Source: Phyllobacterium sp. YR531
Lineage (GTDB): Bacteria; Pseudomonadota; Alphaproteobacteria; Rhizobiales; Rhizobiaceae
DNA: 64,000 nucleotides
Assembly: GCF_000282595.1 (NCBI RefSeq)
Contig: NZ_AKIZ01000016.1
Location: 434,001-498,000, forward strand
Direction: 5' to 3'
Part shown: positions 26,288 to 33,986 of the stretch, piece after piece
How the letters are laid out: each line of letters opens with the position of its first letter
How positions within the stretch are numbered: position 1 is the stretch's first letter
The notes under the pieces: model-generated
Told to the model about the DNA's origin: nothing
The model's database searches: none
What the model saw: the letters and a program-made list of their open reading frames with translations, nothing else
Program-made: the position numbers and the translations under genes

Positions 26288-27958
26288 GTGAACGGTTCCG
26301 CAATTTTGTTGCATTTGGCAGGCGCAGTAGCGCTCCTGCTTTGGGCAACACGTATGGTTCGAACAGGCGTTGAGCGCGCCTATGGAGAGCGCATGCGTCA
26401 GAGCCTTCGCGGCGTCCTGCATAATCCGGTTCTGGCTGTTCTTTGGGGCCTGATGCTGTCGATTGCATTGCAAAGCTCTACGGCAGTCAGTCTGCTTGTC
26501 GGATCATTCGTCGGTTCAGGCATTGTCAGCGGCATTGCCGGCTTGATGGCAGTGCGCGGGGCCGAAGTCGGATCGGCTCTTGTTGTCAAGATACTCAGCT
26601 TTGACCTCACCCTGCTCGTGCCCCTTTGCCTTGTGGCCGGCACTGTAATTTTCATGTCCACGGAACGCAGCAACTGGCGGCAGATCGGACGCATTCTGGT
26701 CGGTATCGGCCTCCTCGTGCTGTCGCTTGAAATGACTGGTCAAGCGACTGAGCCTCTGCGTAACAGTGACCTGCTCCCTGTTATTGTTGGTTATCTGAAC
26801 ACTGACCCTGTAACTGCATTCCTGCTTGCAGCGATCATGACATGGCTGTTCCATTCGAGTATTGCGGCCGTGCTTCTGCTGGTAACGTTTGCCTCACGCG
26901 GCCTTATCCAGCCAGAACTCGGGATCGTCATGATCTTCGGTGTCAACCTTGGTTCGTCCTTCATCGCCCCAATGCTGACCCGATCAGCTGCTCCGCAAGC
27001 GCGCATTGTACCTATGGGCAATCTTTTGATGCGTGGAGCAGGCTCGATTGTAATCCTGATCCTTTTCATGACATTCAAACCATCCGTTGCCTTCCTTGGT
27101 TCGACACCTGCGGATCAGGTCATCAACGGCCATATTCTGTTCAATGTTATCATTCTTCTGGCAGGCGTCCCGCTTTCAGCACTTGTTCTGCGCGTTACGA
27201 AAGCAGTTGTTGCTCTCAATGTGCCAATCGAACAGGCTCCATCATTGGCTCAAGCGGAACTCAGCGCACTGGATGAAAGCGTTCTGGATACGCCAAGCCT
27301 CGCATTGGCCAATGCGACTCGCGAAACTGTGCGGGTTTGCGAAACTGTCGAAATCATGCTTCGCGGCGTCATCGGGCTGTATGAGAACCCTGAGCAGGAT
27401 CGCATCAACCAATTGTCAATGCTTGATGATAAGGTTGATCGCAAGCATGCAGCAATCAAACTTTATCTCGCTAAGCTGACGACGAAAAAACTTACTGATT
27501 TTGAGGTAGCGCGTGCGCAGGAATTGCTTGGTGCATGTGTGAAGCTGGAACAGGTAGGCGACATCATCGTCCGTAACATGCTTGCGCTGGTTCAGAAAAA
27601 AATGGATCGCAAGCTGAAGTTTACAGACGAAGGCTGGCTGGAACTCAGCAACTTCCATGCGAAGGTTCTGGTCAACGCCCGTATGGCGTTTAATGTGCTC
27701 GTATCCCGCGATCGGGAAACAGCGCATCAGCTGGTCCTTGAAAAGGATCACCTGCGCGACCTGGAAAAGCAGAGCAGCCAGCGCCACTTCAGTAGACTAC
27801 GCGAAGGCACTGTCCGGAGCCTTGAAACCAGCTCTATCCATCTGGATACCATAAGAGATCTGAAGCAGATCAATTCACTTTTGGCTTCGATGGCTTACCC
27901 GGTATTGGAAGAACAGGGTTTGTTGAACACTACTCGTTTGCGCGCATTGCACAGCTGA
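26288..27958 (+). CDS. Na/Pi-cotransporter family protein with PhoU-like domain
   Basis: A 556-residue membrane protein of the Na+/phosphate cotransporter (NptA/PF02690) family. The N-terminal 310 residues hold about nine helices with the paired signature LSIALQSSTAVSLLVGSFVGSG and AIMTWLFHSSIAAVLLLVTFA. The C-terminal 200 residues resemble a PhoU helix bundle. It probably exports or imports phosphate with sodium. It uses a GTG start at 26288, and no closer ATG fits the first helix. No phosphate-regulation box was identified upstream. Confidence 0.88.
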   Translation: MNGSAILLHLAGAVALLLWATRMVRTGVERAYGERMRQSLRGVLHNPVLAVLWGLMLSIALQSSTAVSLLVGSFVGSGIVSGIAGLMAVRGAEVGSALVVKILSFDLTLLVPLCLVAGTVIFMSTERSNWRQIGRILVGIGLLVLSLEMTGQATEPLRNSDLLPVIVGYLNTDPVTAFLLAAIMTWLFHSSIAAVLLLVTFASRGLIQPELGIVMIFGVNLGSSFIAPMLTRSAAPQARIVPMGNLLMRGAGSIVILILFMTFKPSVAFLGSTPADQVINGHILFNVIILLAGVPLSALVLRVTKAVVALNVPIEQAPSLAQAELSALDESVLDTPSLALANATRETVRVCETVEIMLRGVIGLYENPEQDRINQLSMLDDKVDRKHAAIKLYLAKLTTKKLTDFEVARAQELLGACVKLEQVGDIIVRNMLALVQKKMDRKLKFTDEGWLELSNFHAKVLVNARMAFNVLVSRDRETAHQLVLEKDHLRDLEKQSSQRHFSRLREGTVRSLETSSIHLDTIRDLKQINSLLASMAYPVLEEQGLLNTTRLRALHS

Positions 27959-27974
27959 GCTGCATCAACGCCTA

Positions 27975-28139
27975 TCAATAGTTGCGATGAATATGGGTGT
28001 TTGAACCGATAAACGCGCCCATGGCCGAGCCGATCAAAACGCCGAGCAGCATGTTGCCCATTACGGTTTCGCCGATACCTGCGCCAATTGAAAGCCCTGC
28101 AAGTATTCCGATAATTGTAGACCAGCTATGTTCTTTCAT
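27975..28139 (-). CDS. 54-residue glycine-zipper membrane protein
   Basis: A short gene not obvious by length: ATG at 28139, TGA at 27977-27975, with a textbook ribosome site GGAGG 6 bases upstream. The product starts MKEHSWSTIIGILAGLSIGA and continues with Gly every third or fourth residue (GIGETVMGNM, GVLIGSAMGAFIG). This is the glycine-zipper pattern of small oligomeric membrane proteins. It ends in a His-rich tail (NTHIHRNY). It is convergent with the phosphate transporter and divergent from the DUF1003 gene. The function is unknown. Confidence 0.72.
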   Translation of the reverse strand: MKEHSWSTIIGILAGLSIGAGIGETVMGNMLLGVLIGSAMGAFIGSNTHIHRNY

Positions 28140-28257
28140 ATCAGCCTCCATTTTTGTTAACCATAAACGTGCATCGGGTCATTTCGGTTCCATTTGCTTG
28201 CAAGCGCGGGAATTCACACCATTATGATCTTGCGATTTTCGAGCATGAGGACGGTTA

Positions 28258-28791
28258 ATGGTTGATTCAAACGAAGTAACGGAGAACCTTCACGATACCG
28301 AAAGGACACTGCTCCACCACCTGCGCGCTGTTCGTCGCAAGATCAGGACCCATAAACTGGCAGAAATGGACGGCCAACTCACACGCGGTCAAAGGATTGC
28401 GGATAGTGTTGCGGCGACTATGGGATCGTGGAGCTTTATCATCATCCAGACCACTATACTGTTCTTCTGGATCCTGTTGAATGTCACCGCCTACGTGCGC
28501 GAGTGGGACCCCTACCCCTTTATCCTCTTGAATCTGGCGCTTTCTTTTCAGGCTGCCTATGCCGCCCCATTTATCATGATGAGCCAGAACCGGCAGCAGG
28601 ATATAGACCGGAAAGAGGCCGCCAATGATTACAAGATCAACATTAAGGCGGAACTCGAAATCGAGCTTCTTCACGAGAAGATCGAATTGTTGCATCGGAA
28701 GATTGATGAGTTGTGCGAACGGGAAGTCGTGCATTTGAGGAAGGAAGTACGGGACCTTCAACCTCGCAAACCCAAGCTTGATAAAACCTGA
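28258..28791 (+). CDS. DUF1003 membrane protein
   Basis: A 177-residue DUF1003 protein. The characteristic core is RGQRIADSVAATMGSWSFII, two membrane helices (FIIIQTTILFFWILLNV and PFILLNLALSFQAAYAAPFI), then MMSQNRQQDIDRKEAANDY. The C-terminal 45 residues form a charged coiled coil (LHEKIELLHRKIDEL). The family has no settled function. The stop codon is 4 bases from the terminator T-run of the antisense-strand sRNA at 28795. Confidence 0.88.
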   Translation: MVDSNEVTENLHDTERTLLHHLRAVRRKIRTHKLAEMDGQLTRGQRIADSVAATMGSWSFIIIQTTILFFWILLNVTAYVREWDPYPFILLNLALSFQAAYAAPFIMMSQNRQQDIDRKEAANDYKINIKAELEIELLHEKIELLHRKIDELCEREVVHLRKEVRDLQPRKPKLDKT

Positions 28792-28794
28792 AAC

Positions 28795-28910
28795 AAAAAA
28801 GGACCGCTGCGGGAGGAGGTGCAGCGGTCCTGATTGTAAATGTACCGCGGGAGGAGGTGCAGTACATTCGGCGTTGGGATATCTGGGAGGAAAGAGCCCA
28901 ACAACCCAAA
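28795..28910 (-). ncRNA. Anti-Shine-Dalgarno sRNA, alpha-r14 (NfeR1)-like
   Basis: A transcript of about 116 bases on the minus strand folds into three hairpins, each exposing CCTCC in its loop. Hairpin 1 is GTTGGG/CCCAAC with TTTCCTCCC in the loop. Hairpin 2 is TGTAC/GTACA around CACCTCCTCCCGC. Hairpin 3 is GGACCGCTGC/GCAGCGGTCC around ACCTCCTCCC, followed by TTTTTT, a terminator. Length, three-hairpin plan and repeated anti-SD loops match the alphaproteobacterial alpha-r14 sRNA family (NfeR1 of Sinorhizobium), trans-acting riboregulators that pair with ribosome sites. The exact 5' end is inferred from the promoter. Confidence 0.78.
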
Positions 28911-28914
28911 GATA

Positions 28915-28943
28915 GCAAAGCCTACTTTTTTCTCTACCGTCAA
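28915..28943 (-). promoter_or_regulatory. Promoter of the alpha-r14-like sRNA
   Basis: Minus strand: TTGACG (28943-28938) and, after 17 bases, CTTTGC (28920-28915). The -10 is weak by E. coli standards but acceptable in alphaproteobacteria. The predicted start falls 5-8 bases upstream of hairpin 1. Confidence 0.5.
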
Positions 28944-29053
28944 TAATGCATAATACCTATGCAAATAGTTGCATGCATTCTCCCGATAGTTGCACCCGAA
29001 GCTTTGGCCTGCTACTCGGAACGCAACACCAAGGTCCCGTTTGGAGCAGCATA

Positions 29054-29083
29054 ATGGGTGCACAGAAAACCTCGGACAAATAA
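29054..29083 (+). CDS. CmlA-type leader peptide for exporter attenuation
   Basis: A nine-codon frame encodes MGAQKTSDK, then TAA. It has a good ribosome site (GGAG, 7 bases before the ATG). The peptide has the same length and ending as the chloramphenicol-responsive cmlA leader MSTSKNADK (K-N/T-A/S-D-K). In cmlA, drug-induced ribosome stalling on this peptide opens the downstream ribosome site. Here it lies 105 bases ahead of a CmlA/FloR-type exporter gene and is followed directly by alternative hairpins. Identification is by direct reading; expression is inferred. Confidence 0.75.
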   Translation: MGAQKTSDK

Positions 29084-29178
29084 GCCGCAGCAACTTCCAT
29101 TGTTGTTGCGGCGACCTGTCGGACCAATCCTATCGTTTTGATCACGGGCAGACGCCGCCAAATGAATTCATTTTGCGG
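29084..29178 (+). promoter_or_regulatory. Translational attenuator with exclusive hairpins
   Basis: Segment 1 (29084-29094, GCCGCAGCAAC) pairs with segment 2 (29102-29112, GTTGTTGCGGC) over 11 bp. Segment 3 (29155-29166) pairs with segment 4 (29167-29178) as CCGC-AAATGA/TCATTT-GCGG, burying the GCGGA that precedes the exporter ATG at 29189. Segment 2 can instead pair with 29153-29161 (TTGCGGCG with CGCCGCCAA, one bulge), which would free segment 4. A ribosome stalled at the leader end covers segment 1 and favours that switch. Confidence 0.7.
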
Positions 29179-29188
29179 ACATATAATC

Positions 29189-30385
29189 ATGCCTATCAAA
29201 CAACAAATCTGGGCTTATTCGCTCCCGGCAACTCTCTTGCTGATGGCGCCATTCGACATTCTGGCTTCGCTCGGGATGGACATCTATCTCCCCGTCGTAC
29301 CATCGATGCCTGATATTTTGGAAACCACTCCCAACATCGTTCAACTTTCACTTAGCCTTTACATGATCCTTCTGGGCCTTGGACAGATCATCTTCGGGCC
29401 CCTGTCCGATCGTATAGGCCGACGACCCGTGCTGATTGCTGGAGCTTTGCTCTTCGTCGCAGCATCGTTTTGCCTTGCCACATCGTCAACAGCATTGCCC
29501 TTTCTGTTGTTCCGGGTGCTCCAGGCAATTGGCGCATCCGCAGCAATGGTGGCAACCTTCGCAACGGTGCGCGATGTTTACGGCGAACGCCCGGAAAGCA
29601 CCATCATTTACGGCCTGTTCACTTCAATGCTCGCTTTTGTACCGGCGCTTGGACCTATTGCCGGGGCCTTAATTGGGGATGTTCTTGGATGGAGAGCTAT
29701 TTTCGTGGCACTGGGTGGACTGGGCGCACTGGCGACACTCCGGGCTGCGTTTCTCTGGCATGAGACTTTTCCCGCAAACATCAGCACTCAACGGAGATCC
29801 TTCATCCCGATTCTTCGCAATACGGCATTCTGGACCTATACATTTGGCTTCAGCGCAGCGATGGGGGCATTTTTTGTGTTCTTCTCAACAGCACCCCGAA
29901 TACTTATCGGCAAGGCAAATTACTCTGAGCTGCAGTTCAGCCTGACCTTTGCCACTGTTGCAGTCGCGATGATAATAACCAGCCGCTCTGCCAAATGGTT
30001 TGTCGCCAAATGGGGCACAAAGGGATGCCTGATCAGAGGTATGCTGACAATGTTGGGAGGCGCTGCAATCCTTGCCATATGCCAGCTTGCAGCAGCCCCA
30101 TACTTTGCAAGCCTTGTAATACCGATGTGGATCATAGCTGCCGGTATCGTGTTAACCGGATCAGTCACCGCCAATGGTGCGCTTGCCGACTTCGCTGATA
30201 TGGCTGGCTCGGCAGTGGCTTTTTACTTCTGCATTCAAAGCCTGATTACTGGACTGGCAGGAACCGGAGCGGTGATTCTGTTTGATGGCAGCACAGTCTG
30301 GCCATTGGTTGCCTATTGTACAGCATTGCCCGCTATCGTCCTGCTGGCAGTAGCGCTGGGCAGTAAACCACAAAAAATCCGATAG
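29189..30385 (+). CDS. CmlA/FloR-type phenicol exporter, MFS family
   Basis: A 398-residue, 12-helix major facilitator protein of the drug:H+ antiporter (Bcr/CmlA) group. It follows FloR/CmlA closely through its length: LLLMAPFDILASLGMDIYLP, GQIIFGPLSDRIGRRPVLIAG, VATFATVRDVYGERPE, IYGLFTSMLAFVPALGPIAG, FFVFFSTAPRILIG, SVTANGALADF and GSAVAFYFCIQSL. The expected substrates are chloramphenicol and perhaps florfenicol. The start at 29189 gives the same N-terminal spacing as FloR (M, six residues, WAY); an in-frame ATG at 29162 lies inside the attenuator hairpin. The leader peptide upstream supports drug-inducible expression. Base use resembles neighbours, so it looks resident. Confidence 0.85.
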   Translation: MPIKQQIWAYSLPATLLLMAPFDILASLGMDIYLPVVPSMPDILETTPNIVQLSLSLYMILLGLGQIIFGPLSDRIGRRPVLIAGALLFVAASFCLATSSTALPFLLFRVLQAIGASAAMVATFATVRDVYGERPESTIIYGLFTSMLAFVPALGPIAGALIGDVLGWRAIFVALGGLGALATLRAAFLWHETFPANISTQRRSFIPILRNTAFWTYTFGFSAAMGAFFVFFSTAPRILIGKANYSELQFSLTFATVAVAMIITSRSAKWFVAKWGTKGCLIRGMLTMLGGAAILAICQLAAAPYFASLVIPMWIIAAGIVLTGSVTANGALADFADMAGSAVAFYFCIQSLITGLAGTGAVILFDGSTVWPLVAYCTALPAIVLLAVALGSKPQKIR

Positions 30386-30394
30386 CCGGGATAA

Positions 30395-30430
30395 AGAAGG
30401 GCGAAAGACCTCTCAGTCTTTCGCCCTTCT
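30395..30430 (+). terminator. Long hairpin after the phenicol exporter
   Basis: A perfect 15-bp stem, AGAAGGGCGAAAGAC/GTCTTTCGCCCTTCT, with loop CTCTCA, 9 bases after the exporter stop. The T-run is poor (TGACTTATT), so termination strength is uncertain. It also separates the convergent YqeY-like gene. Confidence 0.65.
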
Positions 30431-30469
30431 GACTTATTCCGTCAGCTGCATGGACAGCAGACGTTACCG

Positions 30470-30919
30470 TTATTGCAGTATTTCTTTTACAATCCCGCTG
30501 GCCTTGCTGAAGTCCATCTGCCCGGCATATTTTTCTTTCAACGCATTCATGCACTTACCCATGTCGCGCAGCCCACCGGCCCCGATTTCGCCGATTACCT
30601 GTGTGCAGGCACTGCGTATGTCGGATTCGCAAAACTGTTTCGGCATGAAATCGCGAATGATCTCGATTTCCTCACGTTCCTGCTCTGCCAGTTCGAGTCG
30701 ATTGCCTTCTTCATAAATCTTGGCTGATTCTTCGCGCTGCTTGATCATCTTGGCTAGAATCATGCTGATCTCGTCGCCGCTGACCGGATCTTTTCCGATT
30801 CCACGATTAACGATGTCACGATCTTTTATGGCTGCCATGATCAGGCGCAGCGTTGAAACGCGGCGTTTATCCTGAGATTTAATAGCTGTATTCAGTGCCC
30901 CGGCGATTGTATCGCGCAT
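30470..30919 (-). CDS. YqeY-like GatB/Yqey-domain protein
   Basis: A 149-residue protein of the YqeY family, related to the tail domain of the GatB tRNA amidotransferase subunit. Its signature is MRDTIAGALNTAIKSQDKRR, VSTLRLIMAAIKDRDI, GDEISMILAKMIKQREESA, and the C-terminal GGLRDMGKCMNALKEKYAGQMDF. The cellular role is unclear; an RNA- or tRNA-linked function is assumed from the domain. The ribosome site is AGGAGAATACGGCC. It is divergent from carA. Confidence 0.9.
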   Translation of the reverse strand: MRDTIAGALNTAIKSQDKRRVSTLRLIMAAIKDRDIVNRGIGKDPVSGDEISMILAKMIKQREESAKIYEEGNRLELAEQEREEIEIIRDFMPKQFCESDIRSACTQVIGEIGAGGLRDMGKCMNALKEKYAGQMDFSKASGIVKEILQ

Positions 30920-31142
30920 GGCCGTATTCTCCTGTTATGCATGCACACTAGTCATGGCTTCGAACGAAATCAATAATGGCCGCCATGTCATCCACGACAT
31001 GAATTACCACCAAGTGCTCGTCTTGCAATTGACCGGAGGCGTTGCTTTGTTTATGGACTGGGACTTAGCCAGACATTTTTATTGTTGCTGCGGTGGATGA
31101 TTATCAACCATCGCGCTCAGCCACGTCATATGGAATACTTGA

Positions 31143-31169
31143 AGGCATTTTTCAATGCCTCTCGTTTTT
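31143..31169 (+). promoter_or_regulatory. Terminator-like hairpin in the carA leader
   Basis: Stem AGGCATT/AATGCCT with loop TTTC, then CTCGTTTTT, ends 33 bases before the carA ATG. A similar hairpin with T-run precedes carB. It may be an attenuator for pyrimidine or arginine control; no leader peptide was identified. Confidence 0.45.
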
Positions 31170-31202
31170 CACTGCGACGCAAGCTCATTTCAGGAGTACC
31201 GC

Positions 31203-32444
31203 ATGACCGCCACATCTATAGAAGCAGGCACGCAAGCCAAGACTGCGGGTTGGTCCGAAATCAAACCTACAGCTTTGCTCGTATTGGCAGACGGTACCGT
31301 GATCGAGGGTAAGGGCCTTGGCGCTTCAGGTATTTGCGAAGCGGAAGTCTGCTTCAACACGGCTCTCACAGGATATGAGGAAATCCTGACTGATCCCTCA
31401 TACGCCGGCCAGATCGTCACATTTACTTTCCCGCATATTGGCAATGTCGGCGCGAACAAGGAAGACATTGAAGACCTGACCCCGGCAAATAGGGCTGGCG
31501 CGGTCGGTGCAGTATTCAAAGCCGACATTACTTCTCCTTCGAGCTATCGCTCGGCAGATCATCTGGATGCATGGTTGAAGGCACGCGGCGTCATCGCCTT
31601 AGCGGGTGTAGACACCCGCGCTCTGACAGCGCTCATCCGTGAAAAGGGCATGCCAAATGCGGTTATCGCCCATGATCCGGATGGCAAATTTGATGTGCCG
31701 GCATTGAAAGCACGTGCTGCTGCATGGCACGGCCTGCTCAATCTCGACCTTGCCAAGGACGTTACATCCGGACAAAGCTCAGTCTGGACTGAAAAACCTT
31801 GGATATGGAACGAAGGTTTTGCTGAACAGTCTGCACCGGAATTTCACGTGGTCGCCATTGACTATGGCATCAAACGCAACATTCTGCGTCTCATTGCGGG
31901 CCTTGGTGCAAAGATTACAATTCTTCCCGCTACTGCAACTGCAGAAGATGTCCTGGCCTACAAGCCAGACGGGATTTTCCTGTCCAACGGCCCTGGCGAT
32001 CCCGCTGCAACAGGCAAATATGCGGTTCCGGCAATCAAGGAGTTGATCAAAACAGACATTCCGGTATTTGGCATTTGTCTCGGGCATCAAATGCTTGCAT
32101 TGGCACTTGGTGGCGACACCAAGAAGATGCATCAGGGTCATCACGGCGCAAATCATCCGGTACGGGATGACACAACAGGCAAGGTTGAGATTGTCTCGAT
32201 GAACCACGGCTTTGCGGTTGATGCAGCGTCCTTCCCCGAAGGCGTCGAAGAAACACACGTCTCACTGTTTGATGGCAGCAATTGCGGTCTGCGCGTTACT
32301 GGCCGCCCGGTATTCTCGGTCCAGCATCATCCGGAAGCTTCTCCGGGTCCTCAGGATTCCCACTACCTTTTCCGCCGGTTCTTTAATTTGATCCGGCAGA
32401 AGAAGGGCATGGAGCTTTTGTCCGAACGCGATCACGCCGCCTAG
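31203..32444 (+). CDS. carA: Carbamoyl phosphate synthase small subunit
   Basis: A 413-residue glutaminase subunit. It hydrolyses glutamine and channels ammonia to CarB for carbamoyl phosphate, precursor of arginine and pyrimidines. The N-terminal CPSase-small domain reads GFxxALTGYEEILTDPSYAGQ-like at residues 52-70 and GVDTRALT. The class I amidotransferase domain has nucleophile Cys292 (FGICLGHQM), with His376 and Glu378 (VQHHPEASPG). The ATG at 31203 follows TCAGGAGTACCGC and fits the alphaproteobacterial N-terminus; the longer frame from 31155 reads through the leader hairpin. CarB is at 38567, about 6 kb away, not in the same operon. Confidence 0.97.
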   Translation: MTATSIEAGTQAKTAGWSEIKPTALLVLADGTVIEGKGLGASGICEAEVCFNTALTGYEEILTDPSYAGQIVTFTFPHIGNVGANKEDIEDLTPANRAGAVGAVFKADITSPSSYRSADHLDAWLKARGVIALAGVDTRALTALIREKGMPNAVIAHDPDGKFDVPALKARAAAWHGLLNLDLAKDVTSGQSSVWTEKPWIWNEGFAEQSAPEFHVVAIDYGIKRNILRLIAGLGAKITILPATATAEDVLAYKPDGIFLSNGPGDPAATGKYAVPAIKELIKTDIPVFGICLGHQMLALALGGDTKKMHQGHHGANHPVRDDTTGKVEIVSMNHGFAVDAASFPEGVEETHVSLFDGSNCGLRVTGRPVFSVQHHPEASPGPQDSHYLFRRFFNLIRQKKGMELLSERDHAA

Positions 32445-33361
32445 GCGACGTCTTGTCCTGAACTGGCCTTCAGGATTGCGAACCATTGCTGGCGATCAAG
32501 CTCTATATCAAGAGCGGTCGCCATGGTCGTCAGTCGATCAATTTTCAGGCTTCCAAGAACGGGGATAAGCTTGGCAGGGTGGCGTAGCAGCCAAGCAATG
32601 GCGACCGCCGAAATATCTGCATTGCCCAGTTCTGCCGCGACTTCACTCAAAGCTTTGCGCACGCGCAATTCCTGAGCACCCTCACCTGTAAAAAGGCTGC
32701 CGCCGCCAAGAGGCGACCAGATCATAGGCGGGTACTTCAATCGCTGCGCGTGATCGAGACTGCCGTCCGTTAATGGCGCGACATGCATGGTCGATAGTTC
32801 AATCTGGTTGGTAACCAGCGGAAATGGTAGTCGTGATGCAAGAAGATCAAACTGCCAGGGCAGGAAGTTTGAAACGCCTACAGCCCGCACCTTTCCTGCT
32901 TTGACCGCATCTTCAAGTCCTCGGGCGGTGTCGTCTGCATCCATCAAGGGATCAGGACGATGGATGAGCAGCACATCGATGTAATCGGTGCCCAGATTTT
33001 TTAGCGAGCGTTCCACGGAGGTCCGTATGTGCGCCGCACTTGTATCGTAGTGCTTCACGCGATTTGTCGGACGAGCATCCGTTGTCAGCATGATGTCGCA
33101 CTTGGTAATCAGCTCGATCGCATCGCGCTTACCGCGCCACCGCTTCAATCCAGCGCCGAAAACCTCTTCCACACCATAATTACCGTAGATATCCGCATGG
33201 TCGAAACTCGTCAGGCCGATACTGATTGCTCCTTCAATCAGCTTGGCAACGCTGTCCGCATCTGGCCTATCAGGGCCACTCAGAAGACGCCATGCCCCGA
33301 GAACCAATCGGGAGAGGCTGAGATTGTCATGACCTAGTGGGATACGGTTTTCATACGGCAT
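32441..33361 (-). CDS. Aldo/keto reductase, YdhF-like
   Basis: A 306-residue NADPH-dependent oxidoreductase of the aldo/keto reductase fold. It follows E. coli YdhF: LSRLVLGAWRLL, GLTSFDHADIYGNYGVEEVFG with catalytic Asp and Tyr, IELITKCDIML with Lys, DVLLIHRPDPLMDADDTA with His, GVSNFLPWQFDLL, NQIELSTMH and VLGSLKIDRL. Natural substrate unknown. The start at 33361 has AGGAAATCC upstream; the frame runs open to 33526 but that part reads through the operator region. Convergent with carA (4-base overlap) and divergent from the DUF1348 gene. Confidence 0.88.
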   Translation of the reverse strand: MPYENRIPLGHDNLSLSRLVLGAWRLLSGPDRPDADSVAKLIEGAISIGLTSFDHADIYGNYGVEEVFGAGLKRWRGKRDAIELITKCDIMLTTDARPTNRVKHYDTSAAHIRTSVERSLKNLGTDYIDVLLIHRPDPLMDADDTARGLEDAVKAGKVRAVGVSNFLPWQFDLLASRLPFPLVTNQIELSTMHVAPLTDGSLDHAQRLKYPPMIWSPLGGGSLFTGEGAQELRVRKALSEVAAELGNADISAVAIAWLLRHPAKLIPVLGSLKIDRLTTMATALDIELDRQQWFAILKASSGQDVA

Positions 33362-33457
33362 ATGGATTTCCTGTAAATGGCTGCACCATTGTTTTAGTCT
33401 GAATCCGATACGTAAAACAACGACATGCCGATATTGATTGACAAGCCAAATGGAAGT

Positions 33458-33492
33458 TGTACCTTTTGGAACAGAGTTTACCGATAGGTACA
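33458..33492. promoter_or_regulatory. Tandem palindromic operators, probably for TetR protein
   Basis: Two related sites: TGTACC-TTTT-GGAACA (33458-33473) and TTACC-GATA-GGTAC (33478-33490), with centres 19 bases apart. Both have the form TACC-N4-GG(T/A)AC. A plus-strand -35, TTGACA, lies at 33438-33443, so site 1 covers the -10 region. The downstream TetR-type protein is the obvious ligand and may control both divergent genes. Confidence 0.6.
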
Positions 33493-33507
33493 ATTTGGAG
33501 ATGTCGC

Positions 33508-33981
33508 ATGTCCGAACAACGCCCACCTCTTCCGCCTTTTACGCGGGAGACCGCAATGCAAAAGGTCCGCGCCGCCGAAGACGGCTGGAACGGCCGCAAT
33601 GCCGAACGCGTGGCACTGGCTTACACGCCAGATTCATATTGGCGCAACAGATCGACATTTCTGCGTGGACGCGCTGAAATCATCGCTTTTCTGCAGGCAA
33701 AATGGAATCGGGAGCTAGATTACCGCCTCATCAAGGAACTCTGGGCATTCTCAGAAAACCGGATCGCCGTGCGGTTCGCCTATGAGTATCACGACGATTC
33801 GGGCAACTGGTTCCGTGCCTACGGCAATGAAAACTGGGAGTTCGATGAAAACGGGCTTATGCAGAAACGCTTTGCTTCCATCAATGATCTCCCAATCAAA
33901 GAGACGGAGCGGAAGTTCTTTTGGGATCAAACTGGGCCACGTCCCACGGACCATCCGGGATTATCGGATCTCGGACTATAA
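33508..33981 (+). CDS. DUF1348 (SnoaL/NTF2-like) protein
   Basis: A 157-residue protein of the DUF1348 branch of the NTF2-like superfamily. It has the signature [79 protein letters not shown] and [19 protein letters not shown]. These cone-shaped barrels are enzymes or binding proteins of unknown substrate. The start at 33508 is downstream of the tandem operators. It is followed 5 bases later by the TetR-type gene, forming a two-gene operon under likely autoregulation. Confidence 0.88.
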   Translation: MSEQRPPLPPFTRETAMQKVRAAEDGWNGRNAERVALAYTPDSYWRNRSTFLRGRAEIIAFLQAKWNRELDYRLIKELWAFSENRIAVRFAYEYHDDSGNWFRAYGNENWEFDENGLMQKRFASINDLPIKETERKFFWDQTGPRPTDHPGLSDLGL

Positions 33982-33986
33982 ATCGT

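Noticed and set aside
28801-28866. GGGAGGAGG hairpin loops on the plus strand as CsrA-type binding sites
   Set aside because: The T-run terminator and promoter lie on the minus strand, where the loops read as anti-SD, and CsrA is not typical of this group.
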